Of a DNA stretch of 64,000 bases, positions 33,722-42,515 are shown piece by piece. The notes beneath the pieces are model-generated. The model did not search any database, was not told where the DNA came from, and saw only the letters and a program-made list of their open reading frames with translations. The number at the start of each line of letters is the position of its first letter. The stretch's first letter is position 1. A program made the translations under genes and the position numbers. The stretch comes from Arthrobacter_M sp030063245 (GTDB lineage Bacteria; Actinomycetota; Actinomycetes; Actinomycetales; Micrococcaceae): NCBI RefSeq assembly GCF_051131705.1, contig NZ_CP180316.1:4285958-4349957 (forward strand). Direction: 5' to 3'.

Positions 33722-34898
33722 TACGTCGTCGGCCCCCGCCGCCGGAACAGCCGAAGCGCCGAAGCTCAACGTCGTCGGCAGGCTCGAATCCTGGCTGCTG
33801 GACGGAAAACGCGCCAAGTACGCCACATCCATCCTGCGTATTCTGCTCGGCGTGTCCGTGGTCGCGATCGTTGCCACCAATTTCATGGACCGTAAATACA
33901 TCTGGGGTACCGCCTCTGGCTGGGCGCAGCCTTACCGCAATGACAGCATCTGGAACTTCTGGCTGTTCAAGTACTTTAACGCCGGTGACCCTGATGCCCT
34001 GCTGGTGGCCAAACTGGTGCTGCTGGCCGGTTTCGGCGTACTCATGGTGCTCGGCTGGCGGACCCGCATCGTTACGCTGGTGACGCTGCTGATGTTCATC
34101 TCGCTGGCGGCCCTGGGCCCCACCTCCTCGGACTCGGCGGATAATGCGCTGCGCATCATGCTGATCTACAGTTCCTTCACCGACGGTTCGCAGCGGTGGT
34201 CCCTGGACGCGCGGCGCCGCCGGATCCGCAGCGAGAAGTCGTCCACCGCACGGCGTCAGTCATTTATCGCCCGGACCGCGGCACCGGGCTGGTTTGGCAT
34301 CATCGTGCACAACCTCGCTGTCGTCGCCATCGGCGCACAGGTCATCATCATCTATCTGGTGGCCGGGGTCGCAAAGGCCCGCGGCACCCTATGGCGCGAC
34401 GGCACGGCGATCTATTATCCAATGCATGCGGAGAACTTCAGTCCGTGGCCGCAATTGAACCACCTGCTGGTGGCCAATGATTTAATGGTGCATCTGATTT
34501 CCTGGGGCTCGGTGGCCATTCAGGTGCTGTTTCCGCTCCTGCTGCTCAACCGCTGGACCCGGCGTCTTGCTGTTCTCGGACTCATCGCCATGCATGCCGG
34601 CATCGGCGTCTTCTTGGGTCTGAGTGTCTTCTCCTTGTCCATGGTGGCCGCGGATGTCATCTTCGTGCGTGACTCGACCATAGACTCCGTCGGTGGCTGG
34701 CTCCGCGGTAGGCGTAAGCGCCGGCCGGGTGCGGTGCTGGAGCCAGCGCCGACGGGCACCTCGGAAGCCAGGAGCGCCGAACGTCGGGACCCGGACGGAC
34801 AGGACCCGGACGGACGGAGTACGACGCCGCCGACCACTGCCACCTCCGCCGCAATGCCGGCGGACAGGCCCGCGGAATCGGGCCCGGCTGCTTCCTAA
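33708..34898 (+). CDS. HTTM domain membrane protein (SdpB-like)
   Basis: A 396-residue protein of the HTTM (horizontally transferred transmembrane) family, related in fold to vitamin K gamma-carboxylase. Seven or eight helices are visible, including FGVLMVLGWRTRIVTLVTLL and YSSFTDGSQRWSLDARRRR, then VAGVAKARGTLWRDGTAIYY, where 'G..K..G..W..G.A.y' is the HTTM motif. The C-terminal 70 residues are disordered and rich in R, D, P and T. It is translated with the DUF5819 gene by overlap. The catalytic reaction of this branch is not known. Confidence 0.85.
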   Translation: MSATNTSSAPAAGTAEAPKLNVVGRLESWLLDGKRAKYATSILRILLGVSVVAIVATNFMDRKYIWGTASGWAQPYRNDSIWNFWLFKYFNAGDPDALLVAKLVLLAGFGVLMVLGWRTRIVTLVTLLMFISLAALGPTSSDSADNALRIMLIYSSFTDGSQRWSLDARRRRIRSEKSSTARRQSFIARTAAPGWFGIIVHNLAVVAIGAQVIIIYLVAGVAKARGTLWRDGTAIYYPMHAENFSPWPQLNHLLVANDLMVHLISWGSVAIQVLFPLLLLNRWTRRLAVLGLIAMHAGIGVFLGLSVFSLSMVAADVIFVRDSTIDSVGGWLRGRRKRRPGAVLEPAPTGTSEARSAERRDPDGQDPDGRSTTPPTTATSAAMPADRPAESGPAAS

Positions 34899-34930
34899 CA
34901 GGCTCAGCCGCGACACCGAAAAGCCAACGG

Positions 34931-36379
34931 TCAGACGCCGAGCTCCGGCGCCGGCAGCGCGAAAATGTCCTTGAGGGCACTCTGCGCCGCATACCAGCCG
35001 CACAGCCCGTGCACGGCGGGGCCCGGCGGGGTCGACGACGAACAAAGGTACACACCCTTCGCCGGCGTGCGCCACGGATTGGCCGAAACCACGGGACGTT
35101 TGATCAGCTGCCGCAGTGTCACCGCTCCGGCACTGAAGTCCCCGCCAATGTAGTTCGGGTTGTACCGGCTGTATTCGTCGGCGGTGATCGTGTTCCGGGC
35201 GACGATGACGTCCCGGAACCCGGGTGCAAAGCGTTCAATCTGCGCGGTGATCCCCTCGGTCACATCCACCGTCGAGCCGGCCGGAACATGGGTGTAGGTC
35301 CACAGCACCTGGCGTCCGGCGGGTGCCCTGCTGGGGTCATAGGGGCTCGGCTGGCTGACCAGCACGTAGGGGTTGGCGGGGTGGATTCCGGCAGCCACCT
35401 CCGCCTCGGAGCGGGCGAGTTCCGCCCGGCTCCCGCCCAGGTGCAGGGTGGATGCCGCGGCCAGCTCGGCATTGCTCCAGGGCACCGGTCCGGAAAGCGC
35501 AAAATCCACCTTGCTGGCGGCATTGCCGTATGTGAAGGATGCCAGGGCCCGCAGGTACGACGGCGGCAGCTCGTCGGCCGCGATTCTGGCCAGGGACGCT
35601 GCGGAGACATCCAGCAGTACAGCCTTCGCACCCGAGTCCGCGCGGGCTTCGGCCAGTGTTGAGATGGTTGTATTGAGCACGATCTCACCGCCGCGAGCCA
35701 GCAGATCCGCCGCCATGGCATCCGCGATGGCCTGGGATCCGCCCAGCGGGACAGGCCAGCCCCGCCCGTGGGCATGCGCACCCAGCAGCATCCCCGCGCC
35801 GCCGGTGGAAAGCCTCGGCATTTTGCCGATCGAGTGGGCGTTAACGCCCGCGATCATCGCTGGCGCGACGTCCTCCCGAAAGCGTGCATTCCACAACGGC
35901 GTGCCCTGCTCCAGCGTCCGCAGCCCGTATACCAGCGCGGCCAGCGGGTTCCGAGGCATCCGCAGCAGCTGGTGCTGGGTAAAATCCGTGACGCCATCCA
36001 GCAGCCGCACGATCGGGGCGAACAGCGCCCGGTAGGCGTCCCCGTCGCGCCCGAGTCCGTCGGCGGTACGGTCAAGGTCCCGGTAGGCGATGCCGGCCCT
36101 GCCGCCGTCCAGCGGGTGTGCGTAGGAAATCTCCGGGACCACCAGCTCTATCCGCTTATCGAGTTCGAAGGCCTGGAAAAACGGTGAGGCCAGTGCCATC
36201 GGGTGCACCGCGGAGCAGACGTCGTGCAGGAATCCGGGGAGAGTGAGTTCGGAGCTGCGCGTTCCGCCGCCGATGCCGGCGCCCATCTCATAGACCCGTA
36301 CCTTCAGTCCGGCCCGCGCCAGCGTGACCGCTGCGGCAAGCCCATTGGGGCCGGAACCAACGACGACGGCGTCAGTCAT
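34931..36379 (-). CDS. FAD-dependent oxidoreductase, phytoene desaturase-like
   Basis: A 482-residue flavoprotein. VVVGSGPNGLAAAVTLARAG at the N-terminus binds the FAD ADP moiety, followed by GAGIGGGTRSSELTLPGFLH and, at the C-terminus, GVYLCSSSTPPGPAVHGLCG, which places it in the phytoene-desaturase-like/CrtI superfamily (NAD(P)/FAD-dependent oxidoreductases annotated as 'phytoene dehydrogenase-related'). It is not within a carotenoid cluster, so carotenoid work is doubtful. The ATG at 36379 overlaps the stop of the FemABX-like gene, putting it third in a three-gene operon. Confidence 0.85.
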   Translation of the reverse strand: MTDAVVVGSGPNGLAAAVTLARAGLKVRVYEMGAGIGGGTRSSELTLPGFLHDVCSAVHPMALASPFFQAFELDKRIELVVPEISYAHPLDGGRAGIAYRDLDRTADGLGRDGDAYRALFAPIVRLLDGVTDFTQHQLLRMPRNPLAALVYGLRTLEQGTPLWNARFREDVAPAMIAGVNAHSIGKMPRLSTGGAGMLLGAHAHGRGWPVPLGGSQAIADAMAADLLARGGEIVLNTTISTLAEARADSGAKAVLLDVSAASLARIAADELPPSYLRALASFTYGNAASKVDFALSGPVPWSNAELAAASTLHLGGSRAELARSEAEVAAGIHPANPYVLVSQPSPYDPSRAPAGRQVLWTYTHVPAGSTVDVTEGITAQIERFAPGFRDVIVARNTITADEYSRYNPNYIGGDFSAGAVTLRQLIKRPVVSANPWRTPAKGVYLCSSSTPPGPAVHGLCGWYAAQSALKDIFALPAPELGV

Positions 36380-37493
36380 GGTCTGCCTCGGGCGTAACAG
36401 CAGCTGCCTTGGTGGCACGCCGGGTCAGTCTCTTCAGCAGGGCCCTGGCCCGGACAAGACCGCGGCGTACGGCCACGAATCCTTCGCGTCGCAACCGCAG
36501 GGCAGTGCAGAGAGCACCATAGTGCAGCTTCTTCACCGGCACGTCGAATGTCGTCGGCAGGACCACAACGTTTTTGGAGAAATTGCGCTTAAAGGTCGTG
36601 ACGTTGGCAAGCGACGGGTAGGTCTCGCTGACGATTCCGGTCAGCCCGCAGCTCGTGTTTCCGTTGGCCTTAAGCATCCGGAAACTCTCCCACAACAGCA
36701 GGTAGGGGGCAAAGGCCTTCCGCGCCCGGGCGGAACTCGCGGCAAAGTAGTAGACGGCATATCCGCGGTATTCTGTGCTGATCAACCAGCTCTGCGGCTT
36801 GCCGTCCAGATAGGCCACCAGCAGTTCCGTGTAATCTGCCAGCGAGCTCAGCAAGGTCTCGTAGTAGGCGGAGCCGAAGGCAGAAAACCCGTCACGCGCG
36901 GCCGTTTCCGCCATGATCGGGTACAGCTCCCGACGGAATACCTCCATCCGGTCGGCCCGCTCGATCCTGCGGATCTCCACCCCGGCGCGGGTCGCCTTGC
37001 GGATGCTCTGCCGGGCGTTGGGACGGAATCCGGCCAGCATGGCCTTTTCGTCCTGCGTCAGGTCCACCACAATTTCACGGTCATACCAGCCCGGTTCCAG
37101 GGCCTTGGCCACCCCCGGCTGAGGATGTTTCACCTGCAGGCGCAGGAAGACGGGACTGACCCGCGCATCACGGTCAAACTGGCCACGGATGGTGGCCACA
37201 AAACGCCGCTCTGCCGCGGGCGTCCGGGCCACGAACCAGACGGGCCCATTAACCACCACCATCGATTCGCGCAGACGGCGGGTGGAATGCAGATAACTGG
37301 CCAGCACTGCTGGCCCGTCGCCGTCGTCCTCAAAATAGGCGAAAATCCCAAATGGCTTCCGGCCCGTTTCGCGCTCAAAGACGGCCCACTGCGGCGTCTG
37401 CTCGAGTGGCACCAGCGTGTCCGGATGTCGGGCAACGAGTTCGTCAAAGCGCGCCGCGGTCAGCTCTTCGTAACGATAGTGCTCGGTGGTCAC
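36372..37493 (-). CDS. FemA/FemB/FemX-like peptidyltransferase (lipid II:glycine/alanine ligase family)
   Basis: A 373-residue protein with two GNAT-like domains. LVPLEQTPQWAVFERETGRK near residue 30 and GFRPNARQSIRKATRAGVEI near residue 155 (the classical RR.I.Ka...GV motif) define the Fem family, which uses aminoacyl-tRNA to add amino acids to the lipid II peptide for interpeptide bridges. GNTSCGLTGIVSETYPSLAN is followed by the family's TFKRNF motif. The GTG at 37493 has AAGGAG ten bases upstream and overlaps the stop of the glycosyltransferase gene by four bases. Confidence 0.88.
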   Translation of the reverse strand: MTTEHYRYEELTAARFDELVARHPDTLVPLEQTPQWAVFERETGRKPFGIFAYFEDDGDGPAVLASYLHSTRRLRESMVVVNGPVWFVARTPAAERRFVATIRGQFDRDARVSPVFLRLQVKHPQPGVAKALEPGWYDREIVVDLTQDEKAMLAGFRPNARQSIRKATRAGVEIRRIERADRMEVFRRELYPIMAETAARDGFSAFGSAYYETLLSSLADYTELLVAYLDGKPQSWLISTEYRGYAVYYFAASSARARKAFAPYLLLWESFRMLKANGNTSCGLTGIVSETYPSLANVTTFKRNFSKNVVVLPTTFDVPVKKLHYGALCTALRLRREGFVAVRRGLVRARALLKRLTRRATKAAAVTPEADHD

Positions 37494-39142
37494 CGGGGGA
37501 ATTCTCCTTGGGGTTGCTCTCTATGAACTGGATCCATGCTGTCGTGATTCATACTGGCTTCATCCGTACTGGCGTGATTCGTACTGGAGTGAGTCATGTT
37601 GGCGTGACTCGTACAGCTCGGATTCGTGCCTCCGCAATCGACCGATTCCGGTGTTGACCCTTGGGTGAATTCCGCGCCCGCGGTTCCGTTCAGGGCCTTC
37701 GTTCCGTTCAACACTACCCGGGACCAACCCGTGCCCACGGTGAACCGGTCAGGAGCAAATTCCAACATGCCCGCCTGCGGATCGTCGCTTCCCAGACGCC
37801 GCACCACATCGGACTCGGGCCGCAGGATCTCCCGCACCACCAGCGCCATCACGGCCAGAGTCGCCCCGACATGCAGCAGCACCGCCAGCACGAAATACGG
37901 CATGTCGATGGCGTGCTGCGCATTTCCATCCCCGAGTTCACGGCCCAGGAACAGCAGCAGCGCCAGGTAGTGGAGAACCTCCACCGCCTGCCAGCTGAGC
38001 ACCGTGCGCCATTTGGGACGCGCCAGCGCCAGCAGCGGCAGCAGCCAAAGGACGTGCTGGGGTGCGGCATGCTTGTCCGTCAGGCAATAAGCCGCGACCA
38101 GCAGGAACGCGAGCTGCGCCAACCGTGGACGGCGCGGAGCGGCCAGCGCTAACCAACCGATGCCCAAAACCGACAGCGTCAGCAGGATCAGCTGGGCAAG
38201 GTCAACGGCCACGGTGCCCATTCCCGCCCCGCCCAACCGTTCCGCGACCAGTTTGTAGGCCTTGTAGATGGAGGATTCACTGGGCTGGTTATCCAGTCCG
38301 ATATTCAGGTAGGCGCGCCATGTGCCGAAATTCAGGACCAGGACCGGCAGCATGATAACAAGCCAGGCGACGACGGCGGCGGTCACCGCCTCGAGCAGCG
38401 GAAGCCACCGGCGGGTCCGGATGCTCAGCATCAGCAGGGCCACCAGGATCAGCAGGGCATACGGCTGGGCGCAGACGGCCAGCCCCAGCACGGCGCCTCC
38501 GGCCACGTTCCGCCGCCGCGCAAACAGCAGCATGCCCACGGAAACCAGGCCCACAACCCACATGTCCCAGCTGGTCAGTGCGGTAAAAAGAAGCACCGGG
38601 CTGGCCGCCACGATTGCCGCATCCCACGGGCGGCGCCGCGCCGTGCGCGCAGTGGCCACGACGGCAAGAATCCACATCGCAATGATCAGGACGGCGTTGA
38701 GATCAAAAAAAGCCAGCTGACGCGGAGCGCCCACACCGGCGGCAGTGGTGAGCCATGCCGTGATTCCGGCGACCTCGCCGGTCAGCGGCGGGTAGTCAAA
38801 GGTGGCGTTGGGACCGAAGTACGGAAAGAAAACGGCCAGGCCCTTTTCCTTGAAGACATTGGGTATCTCGGACCAGCACGTGGTGGAGTACTGATCCGGT
38901 GTGCTCCAGCCGGACTGGCGACAATGGAATTTCAACAGCACCGCCAGGATTCCAGACGCCACGACCATAATGATCAGCACCCGTTCGACGGTAAAGAATC
39001 CCGGACTGACAACGCCCGGCGCACTCCGGCGTCCCAGCGGGCCACCAACCACCTCGGTCATACGGCTCAGCAGCGCATCACCGCGGGTGGGAACGGCGAT
39101 GCGGACGCGCCGGCGGCGCGCGTGGGGTTCGGAATCCTGCAT
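37490..39142 (-). CDS. DUF2029/GT87-type membrane glycosyltransferase
   Basis: A 550-residue protein with about ten helices. After a basic N-terminus there is an external loop (FPYFGPNATFDYPPLTGEVA), where 'YPPL' is the typical motif of GT87 polyprenyl-phosphate-dependent mannosyltransferases, then helices such as ILAVVATARTARRRPWDAAI, and DKHAAPQHVLWLLPLLALAR near the end. The last 45 residues are an unusual tail of five-residue repeats (NMTHS, STNHA, STDEA, SMNHD, SMDPV) encoded by 15-bp DNA repeats. The start at 39142 (MQDSEPHARRRRVRIAVPTR) is chosen over the longer frame. It heads an operon with the Fem-like gene. Confidence 0.82.
   Translation of the reverse strand: MQDSEPHARRRRVRIAVPTRGDALLSRMTEVVGGPLGRRSAPGVVSPGFFTVERVLIIMVVASGILAVLLKFHCRQSGWSTPDQYSTTCWSEIPNVFKEKGLAVFFPYFGPNATFDYPPLTGEVAGITAWLTTAAGVGAPRQLAFFDLNAVLIIAMWILAVVATARTARRRPWDAAIVAASPVLLFTALTSWDMWVVGLVSVGMLLFARRRNVAGGAVLGLAVCAQPYALLILVALLMLSIRTRRWLPLLEAVTAAVVAWLVIMLPVLVLNFGTWRAYLNIGLDNQPSESSIYKAYKLVAERLGGAGMGTVAVDLAQLILLTLSVLGIGWLALAAPRRPRLAQLAFLLVAAYCLTDKHAAPQHVLWLLPLLALARPKWRTVLSWQAVEVLHYLALLLFLGRELGDGNAQHAIDMPYFVLAVLLHVGATLAVMALVVREILRPESDVVRRLGSDDPQAGMLEFAPDRFTVGTGWSRVVLNGTKALNGTAGAEFTQGSTPESVDCGGTNPSCTSHANMTHSSTNHASTDEASMNHDSMDPVHREQPQGEFPR
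37538..37627. repeat. Six imperfect 15-bp tandem repeats at the 3' end of the glycosyltransferase gene
   Basis: Six units of 15 bases, e.g. ACTGGCGTGATTCGT, ACTGGAGTGAGTCAT and GTTGGCGTGACTCGT, lie end to end. They keep the reading frame and give five-residue repeats on the minus strand. Their composition is lower in GC than the rest of the gene. Confidence 0.8.
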
Positions 39143-39251
39143 GATTGCGAGCTTACCGGCTGGTGCTGACAAAGGAGGGCAGCATATCCGGAGCCGAACG
39201 GCGAGTGAATATACCGGACGGCTCCGGAGAGCCGGTGCGTGCACGTCGGCC

Positions 39252-39320
39252 ATGGGCCTAGGCAGCCTGACCCCGGGCCGCTACCTGATATTGATGACGT
39301 TCAGTCCCCAGGACTCCTGA
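39252..39320 (+). pseudogene. Possible N-terminal fragment of a PPOX/F420-dependent oxidoreductase-like gene
   Basis: From the ATG at 39252 the frame reads MGLGSLTPGRYLILMTFSPQ then a stop. 'L...RY..L.TF' is the usual start of PPOX-class F420-dependent oxidoreductases, which continue with a KDG motif; here the protein-like part ends where the left end of the mobile element begins (39310). It may be the stump of a gene cut by the insertion. The match is short, so this is tentative. Confidence 0.25.
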
Positions 39321-39329
39321 CCTAGCGCT

Positions 39330-40450
39330 TTAATCGCTGAGCGACGTTTCGCGTTTCTTTGTCTCGAATCGCAGGATCCGGTCCGTGCCTGGGTAACGGG
39401 TTTCGGTGCTGGTGAGGTGGTCGCAGAGTTCGGCGATCGCGGCCGTGGCCCGTTTGGTGGGGAGGGGGTCGAGGCGGATGGTGAGGTAGCCGTCCCGGCC
39501 GGGGTCGATGTCGCCGCTGGTCGTGAGAGCCTGCCGGATCAGGGCGTGGGCTTCGTCGTCGGCGCGGGCGTAGCCGGTGTTGGTGCGGATCTCCCTGGCC
39601 AGGGTGGACGCGGTGTTGAACGCGGCCATCCGGATCGCGTGGGTGAGCAGTTTCGTCTCGGTGTCCAGGACCTGCTGGCCCGGGGCGATGTCACCAAGGG
39701 GTACCCGGGCCGGGATCTCCTTATGCACCGCCTGCGCCTCCTCGAAGACGGTTTGGGCGGTGAAAAGGTCCGCGGTGATCGCGTTGTGCCCGGCATTGGT
39801 GATCAGGACCGTGGCCGTTCCCGGCGCCGGGGTCCGGGCCGCCAGCAACGCGGCATCGGTGTCGGCGAGGGCCTTCCCGTACCGGGTTTTGGCGGTAAGT
39901 ACGTTCTGGTAGGCCTTGCGTTTGGCCGGGTTCGGCACCGACCGTTCCGGATCATCATCGGTACTGGTGTAGGCGTCGTGGGAATCCAGGGCGAAGCGGA
40001 TCCTGGCGTAGCGGAAGTAGTTCTCCTGCCGCCACCTGGCACCCATACGGTAAATCGCTTCCCCGGTAGCGAGGTCTGTGTCGGTGGTGAGGATGTGGAT
40101 CTGCCGTAACCCGCCTGCCGGGACCTTGACCTTGCGGCTGATCTGGCGCATCGACAACACTTCCCCGGTAGTTCCGACAGGCACCTCGACCCGGATGTCG
40201 GCCGCGGCCCAGGTCCGGGTTTGTCCGTGTTCGTCGGTGTGCGTGACCTCGCTGAAGAGGGAGTCGTCGATGTCCCCGGTGGTGCCCTTGCGCCAGGTCA
40301 GCACATCAAAACCTGCTGAACTCATGTGTTGGAACAGGGCCGGGGACCAGCCGCCCCGGTCGAAACCGACCAGGACCGGGCGGTCATCGCCGATGATGGT
40401 GCGCAGGGTCGGCAGGAGCCGGCGCAGTTCCCCGGTCAGCGCGGCCCCGG
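39330..40450 (-). pseudogene. C-terminal part of the split large transposase
   Basis: This is the second half of the outer element's transposase, about 373 codons. It starts just after the nested element in the frame ALTGELRRLLPTLRTIIGDD and contains VLVGFDRGGWSPALFQHMSS (a candidate catalytic Asp), GFDVLTWRKGTTGDIDDSLF and RMGARWRQENYFRYARIRFA (a candidate catalytic Glu in a Y..R-R...E layout as in IS4-like enzymes). It ends KKRETSLSD at 39330. Joined to the part at 43340-44492 with one copy of the 6-bp duplication it reads MAEPGAALTGELRR without a break. No start codon remains, apart from an internal ATG at 40325. Confidence 0.85.
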
Positions 40451-40500
40451 TGTTATCCGTCGCGTTGTTTGACGATAGGGCCGTCGTCTTTGGTGACGAT
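40451..40500 (+). repeat. Left terminal inverted repeat of the nested transposon
   Basis: Begins TGTTATCCGTCGCGTTGTTT. Two sites with GTGACGA or TTGACGA spacing lie inside it, and further GGTGACG copies extend to about 40590, suggesting several integrase-binding sites as in Tn7-like ends. Confidence 0.8.
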
Positions 40501-40599
40501 GGTTCGGGTATGGAAACGCCCCGCCGGTGGTGCCCGGCGGGGCGTTGATTGTCATGGTGACGTGGTGGTCGTCATCGGTGACGGGGGCGCTGGTCGGGT

Positions 40600-41412
40600 T
40601 TATTCACTGTTTTCGGTGATCGCGGATTGGGCGGCGCTGACGTCCACGATGGATTTGTTGCCGGCGTAGGTTGCGATCAGGGAGGCGACGGCGAGGTTGT
40701 TCACTGCTCTGGGGTAGCCGCGGGATGCTTGATGGATCGCGGTGATCGCGTCATCGGAGAATAGCGGGTCGGATCGGCCTGCATAGGTGAGGTGGTGCCG
40801 GATGTAATCGGTGGTGTCTGTCGGCGCCATCCCGGTGATCGTGTAGCGGGTGGAGATTCGTTGGTCCAGGGCGGCCAGCACGGCGAGTTTGAGTCGTCGG
40901 CGCAGGGTTGGTTGACCGATGAGCAGCAGCGCGAAGTGCGAACCGGTGTCCATCTCGGTGTTCGTGAGCATGCGCAGGGCTTCCAGATCGGTGTTGGAGA
41001 GCAGGTGGGCTTCATCGATCACGACAACGGGTAAGCGGGAACGCTCGTCGAGTTCCCCGGCGAGCAGGGACGCGGTTTGGGAGGCTAGGACGCCGGAGTA
41101 GAAGGCTGGCCCGCCGCCGAGGGCGGTCACGATCGCGGTGTGGATCCCGCGCATCGTGATCGTGGGGTCCGGGATGTAGATGATCTGGTGCCGGGATGGT
41201 TCGAGTTGTTTCAGGGCTGCCCTGACGGCGACGGTTTTCCCGGCGCCGACTTCACCGGTGATCACTCCGAGTTGGCGTTGGGAGACGCACCAATCGATCC
41301 TCGCGATCGCTTCGCGGTGGGAAGGGTGGGCGTGCAGGGCTTGGGGCGGGAGGTCCCTACCGAAGGGCATGCGGGTGAATCCATAGTGGGCTTGTAAACG
41401 ATCGATACTCAT
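40600..41412 (-). CDS. TniB/ExeA-like AAA ATPase of the nested transposon
   Basis: A 270-residue ATPase. Walker A is VITGEVGAGKTVAVRAALKQ near residue 50, Walker B is LPVVVIDEAHLLSNTDLEAL, and sensor-1 is FALLLIGQPTLRRRLK. The start MSIDRLQAHYGFTRMPFGRD is typical of ExeA-like proteins, which pair with rve integrases in transposons and act like TnsC/TniB/MuB to deliver target DNA. Its ATG overlaps the integrase stop by four bases (41409-41412). The gene is intact. Confidence 0.88.
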   Translation of the reverse strand: MSIDRLQAHYGFTRMPFGRDLPPQALHAHPSHREAIARIDWCVSQRQLGVITGEVGAGKTVAVRAALKQLEPSRHQIIYIPDPTITMRGIHTAIVTALGGGPAFYSGVLASQTASLLAGELDERSRLPVVVIDEAHLLSNTDLEALRMLTNTEMDTGSHFALLLIGQPTLRRRLKLAVLAALDQRISTRYTITGMAPTDTTDYIRHHLTYAGRSDPLFSDDAITAIHQASRGYPRAVNNLAVASLIATYAGNKSIVDVSAAQSAITENSE

Positions 41413-42439
41413 ATGTTTAGTTCCTTAGCGGTCCCGGTGGTGCTGGCGGTGTTGGTGGTCCCGGCGGCGATTTTGTCGAAGCTGATGGGCGCTCCGACCA
41501 TGGTGTCTTTATGCCGGTCCGCTACCATGCGCAGGTAATCGATCCCGGAGGACGCGTTGACGGCCCCGGTATCGGCGTCGTTAACGGCTTTGGCTGCTTT
41601 GTGGTGGACGTGGCGGCGGATCTCCAGCAGGACCGCTTCCCCGGCCGGGACCCCGCCGGCGGCACTAACGCTGATGGCACCGGTCAGGTCGAAGGGATCG
41701 TAGATCAGCTCAACGCGTTTCCCGGCCAGCAACGGGTCGACTTGGTAGATGTTGGGCTGCAGGGAGACCGTCGCTGATTTTGTCACTGTTCGGTGCGCGG
41801 ACCAGCGGAACGCTTCGGCAATGATGTCCGGGTCCCGGCGGTCCGGGCGCCGGTTCGCCCAGCCGGTATCCCACCGGGCTAACGGTGTTTGTCCGGTAGT
41901 GGAGTGGATGGCTTGGTGGTAGACCATTTCCACCCAGGAACTGAATAACGCGTTCAGCTCCTCCAAGGACGAGATCGTGGTCCCGGCAGTATCCTGGACC
42001 GTAGCGCCGGTGGCGGGTTTGACGTCATCGGTTTTGTTGGCGCCGGCGGGTGTGATTTCGGTGTGTCGATCATGATCCGCCGCACCTGCGCCGAAGTCCG
42101 GGCGGGTTTTTCCCGTTTGAGGACCGCCGCCAGAGACAACACCTGTTCCGGGGTAATCATGCCCTGGGCGCGGGGTTTGGGTTTGAGTCCGTCGAACCCG
42201 CCGACACGCCAGGCACGGATCCACCGGTCGATCGTGTCCTTGGAGACCTGGATGGTCCCGCCGAACGGGCCAGGATGCACGGTCGCGGCAAGGGCCTTGA
42301 CCATGGGACCGCGTTGGCGGGTAGTGACGGAGTCGTCCGCGGCTTCACGGATGAGCTGGTAACGGAATAACGCGATTTTCTCCGCTCGCTCTTTCCGGGC
42401 AAGACCATCACGGGAAGCGGTGCTGTGGGAGCCGGCCAT
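41409..42439 (-). pseudogene. TniA-like DDE integrase lacking its catalytic core
   Basis: The N-terminal part (ATG at 42439; SKDTIDRWIRAWRVGGFDGL, MITPEQVLSLAAVLKREKPA, RTSAQVRRIMID) is the helix-turn-helix region. At about 42060-42075 the frame changes and the sequence passes straight to TEITPAGANKTDD and then LNALFSSWVEMVYHQAIHST, the C-terminal end of the catalytic region, and the Mu-C-like beta domain (VTKSATVSLQPNIYQVDPLL, RVELIYDPFDLTG). The roughly 150-200 residues between, which should carry the D-D-E residues, are missing. The deletion also shifts the frame, so this integrase cannot be active. Confidence 0.85.
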
Positions 42440-42515
42440 AGGGCTCTCCTCTCAACTTAGGCAGGGTTTACGCCTGCCCCGGGTCGGGGAAGGTGCTTCC
42501 CACAGCGTGCCGGAC

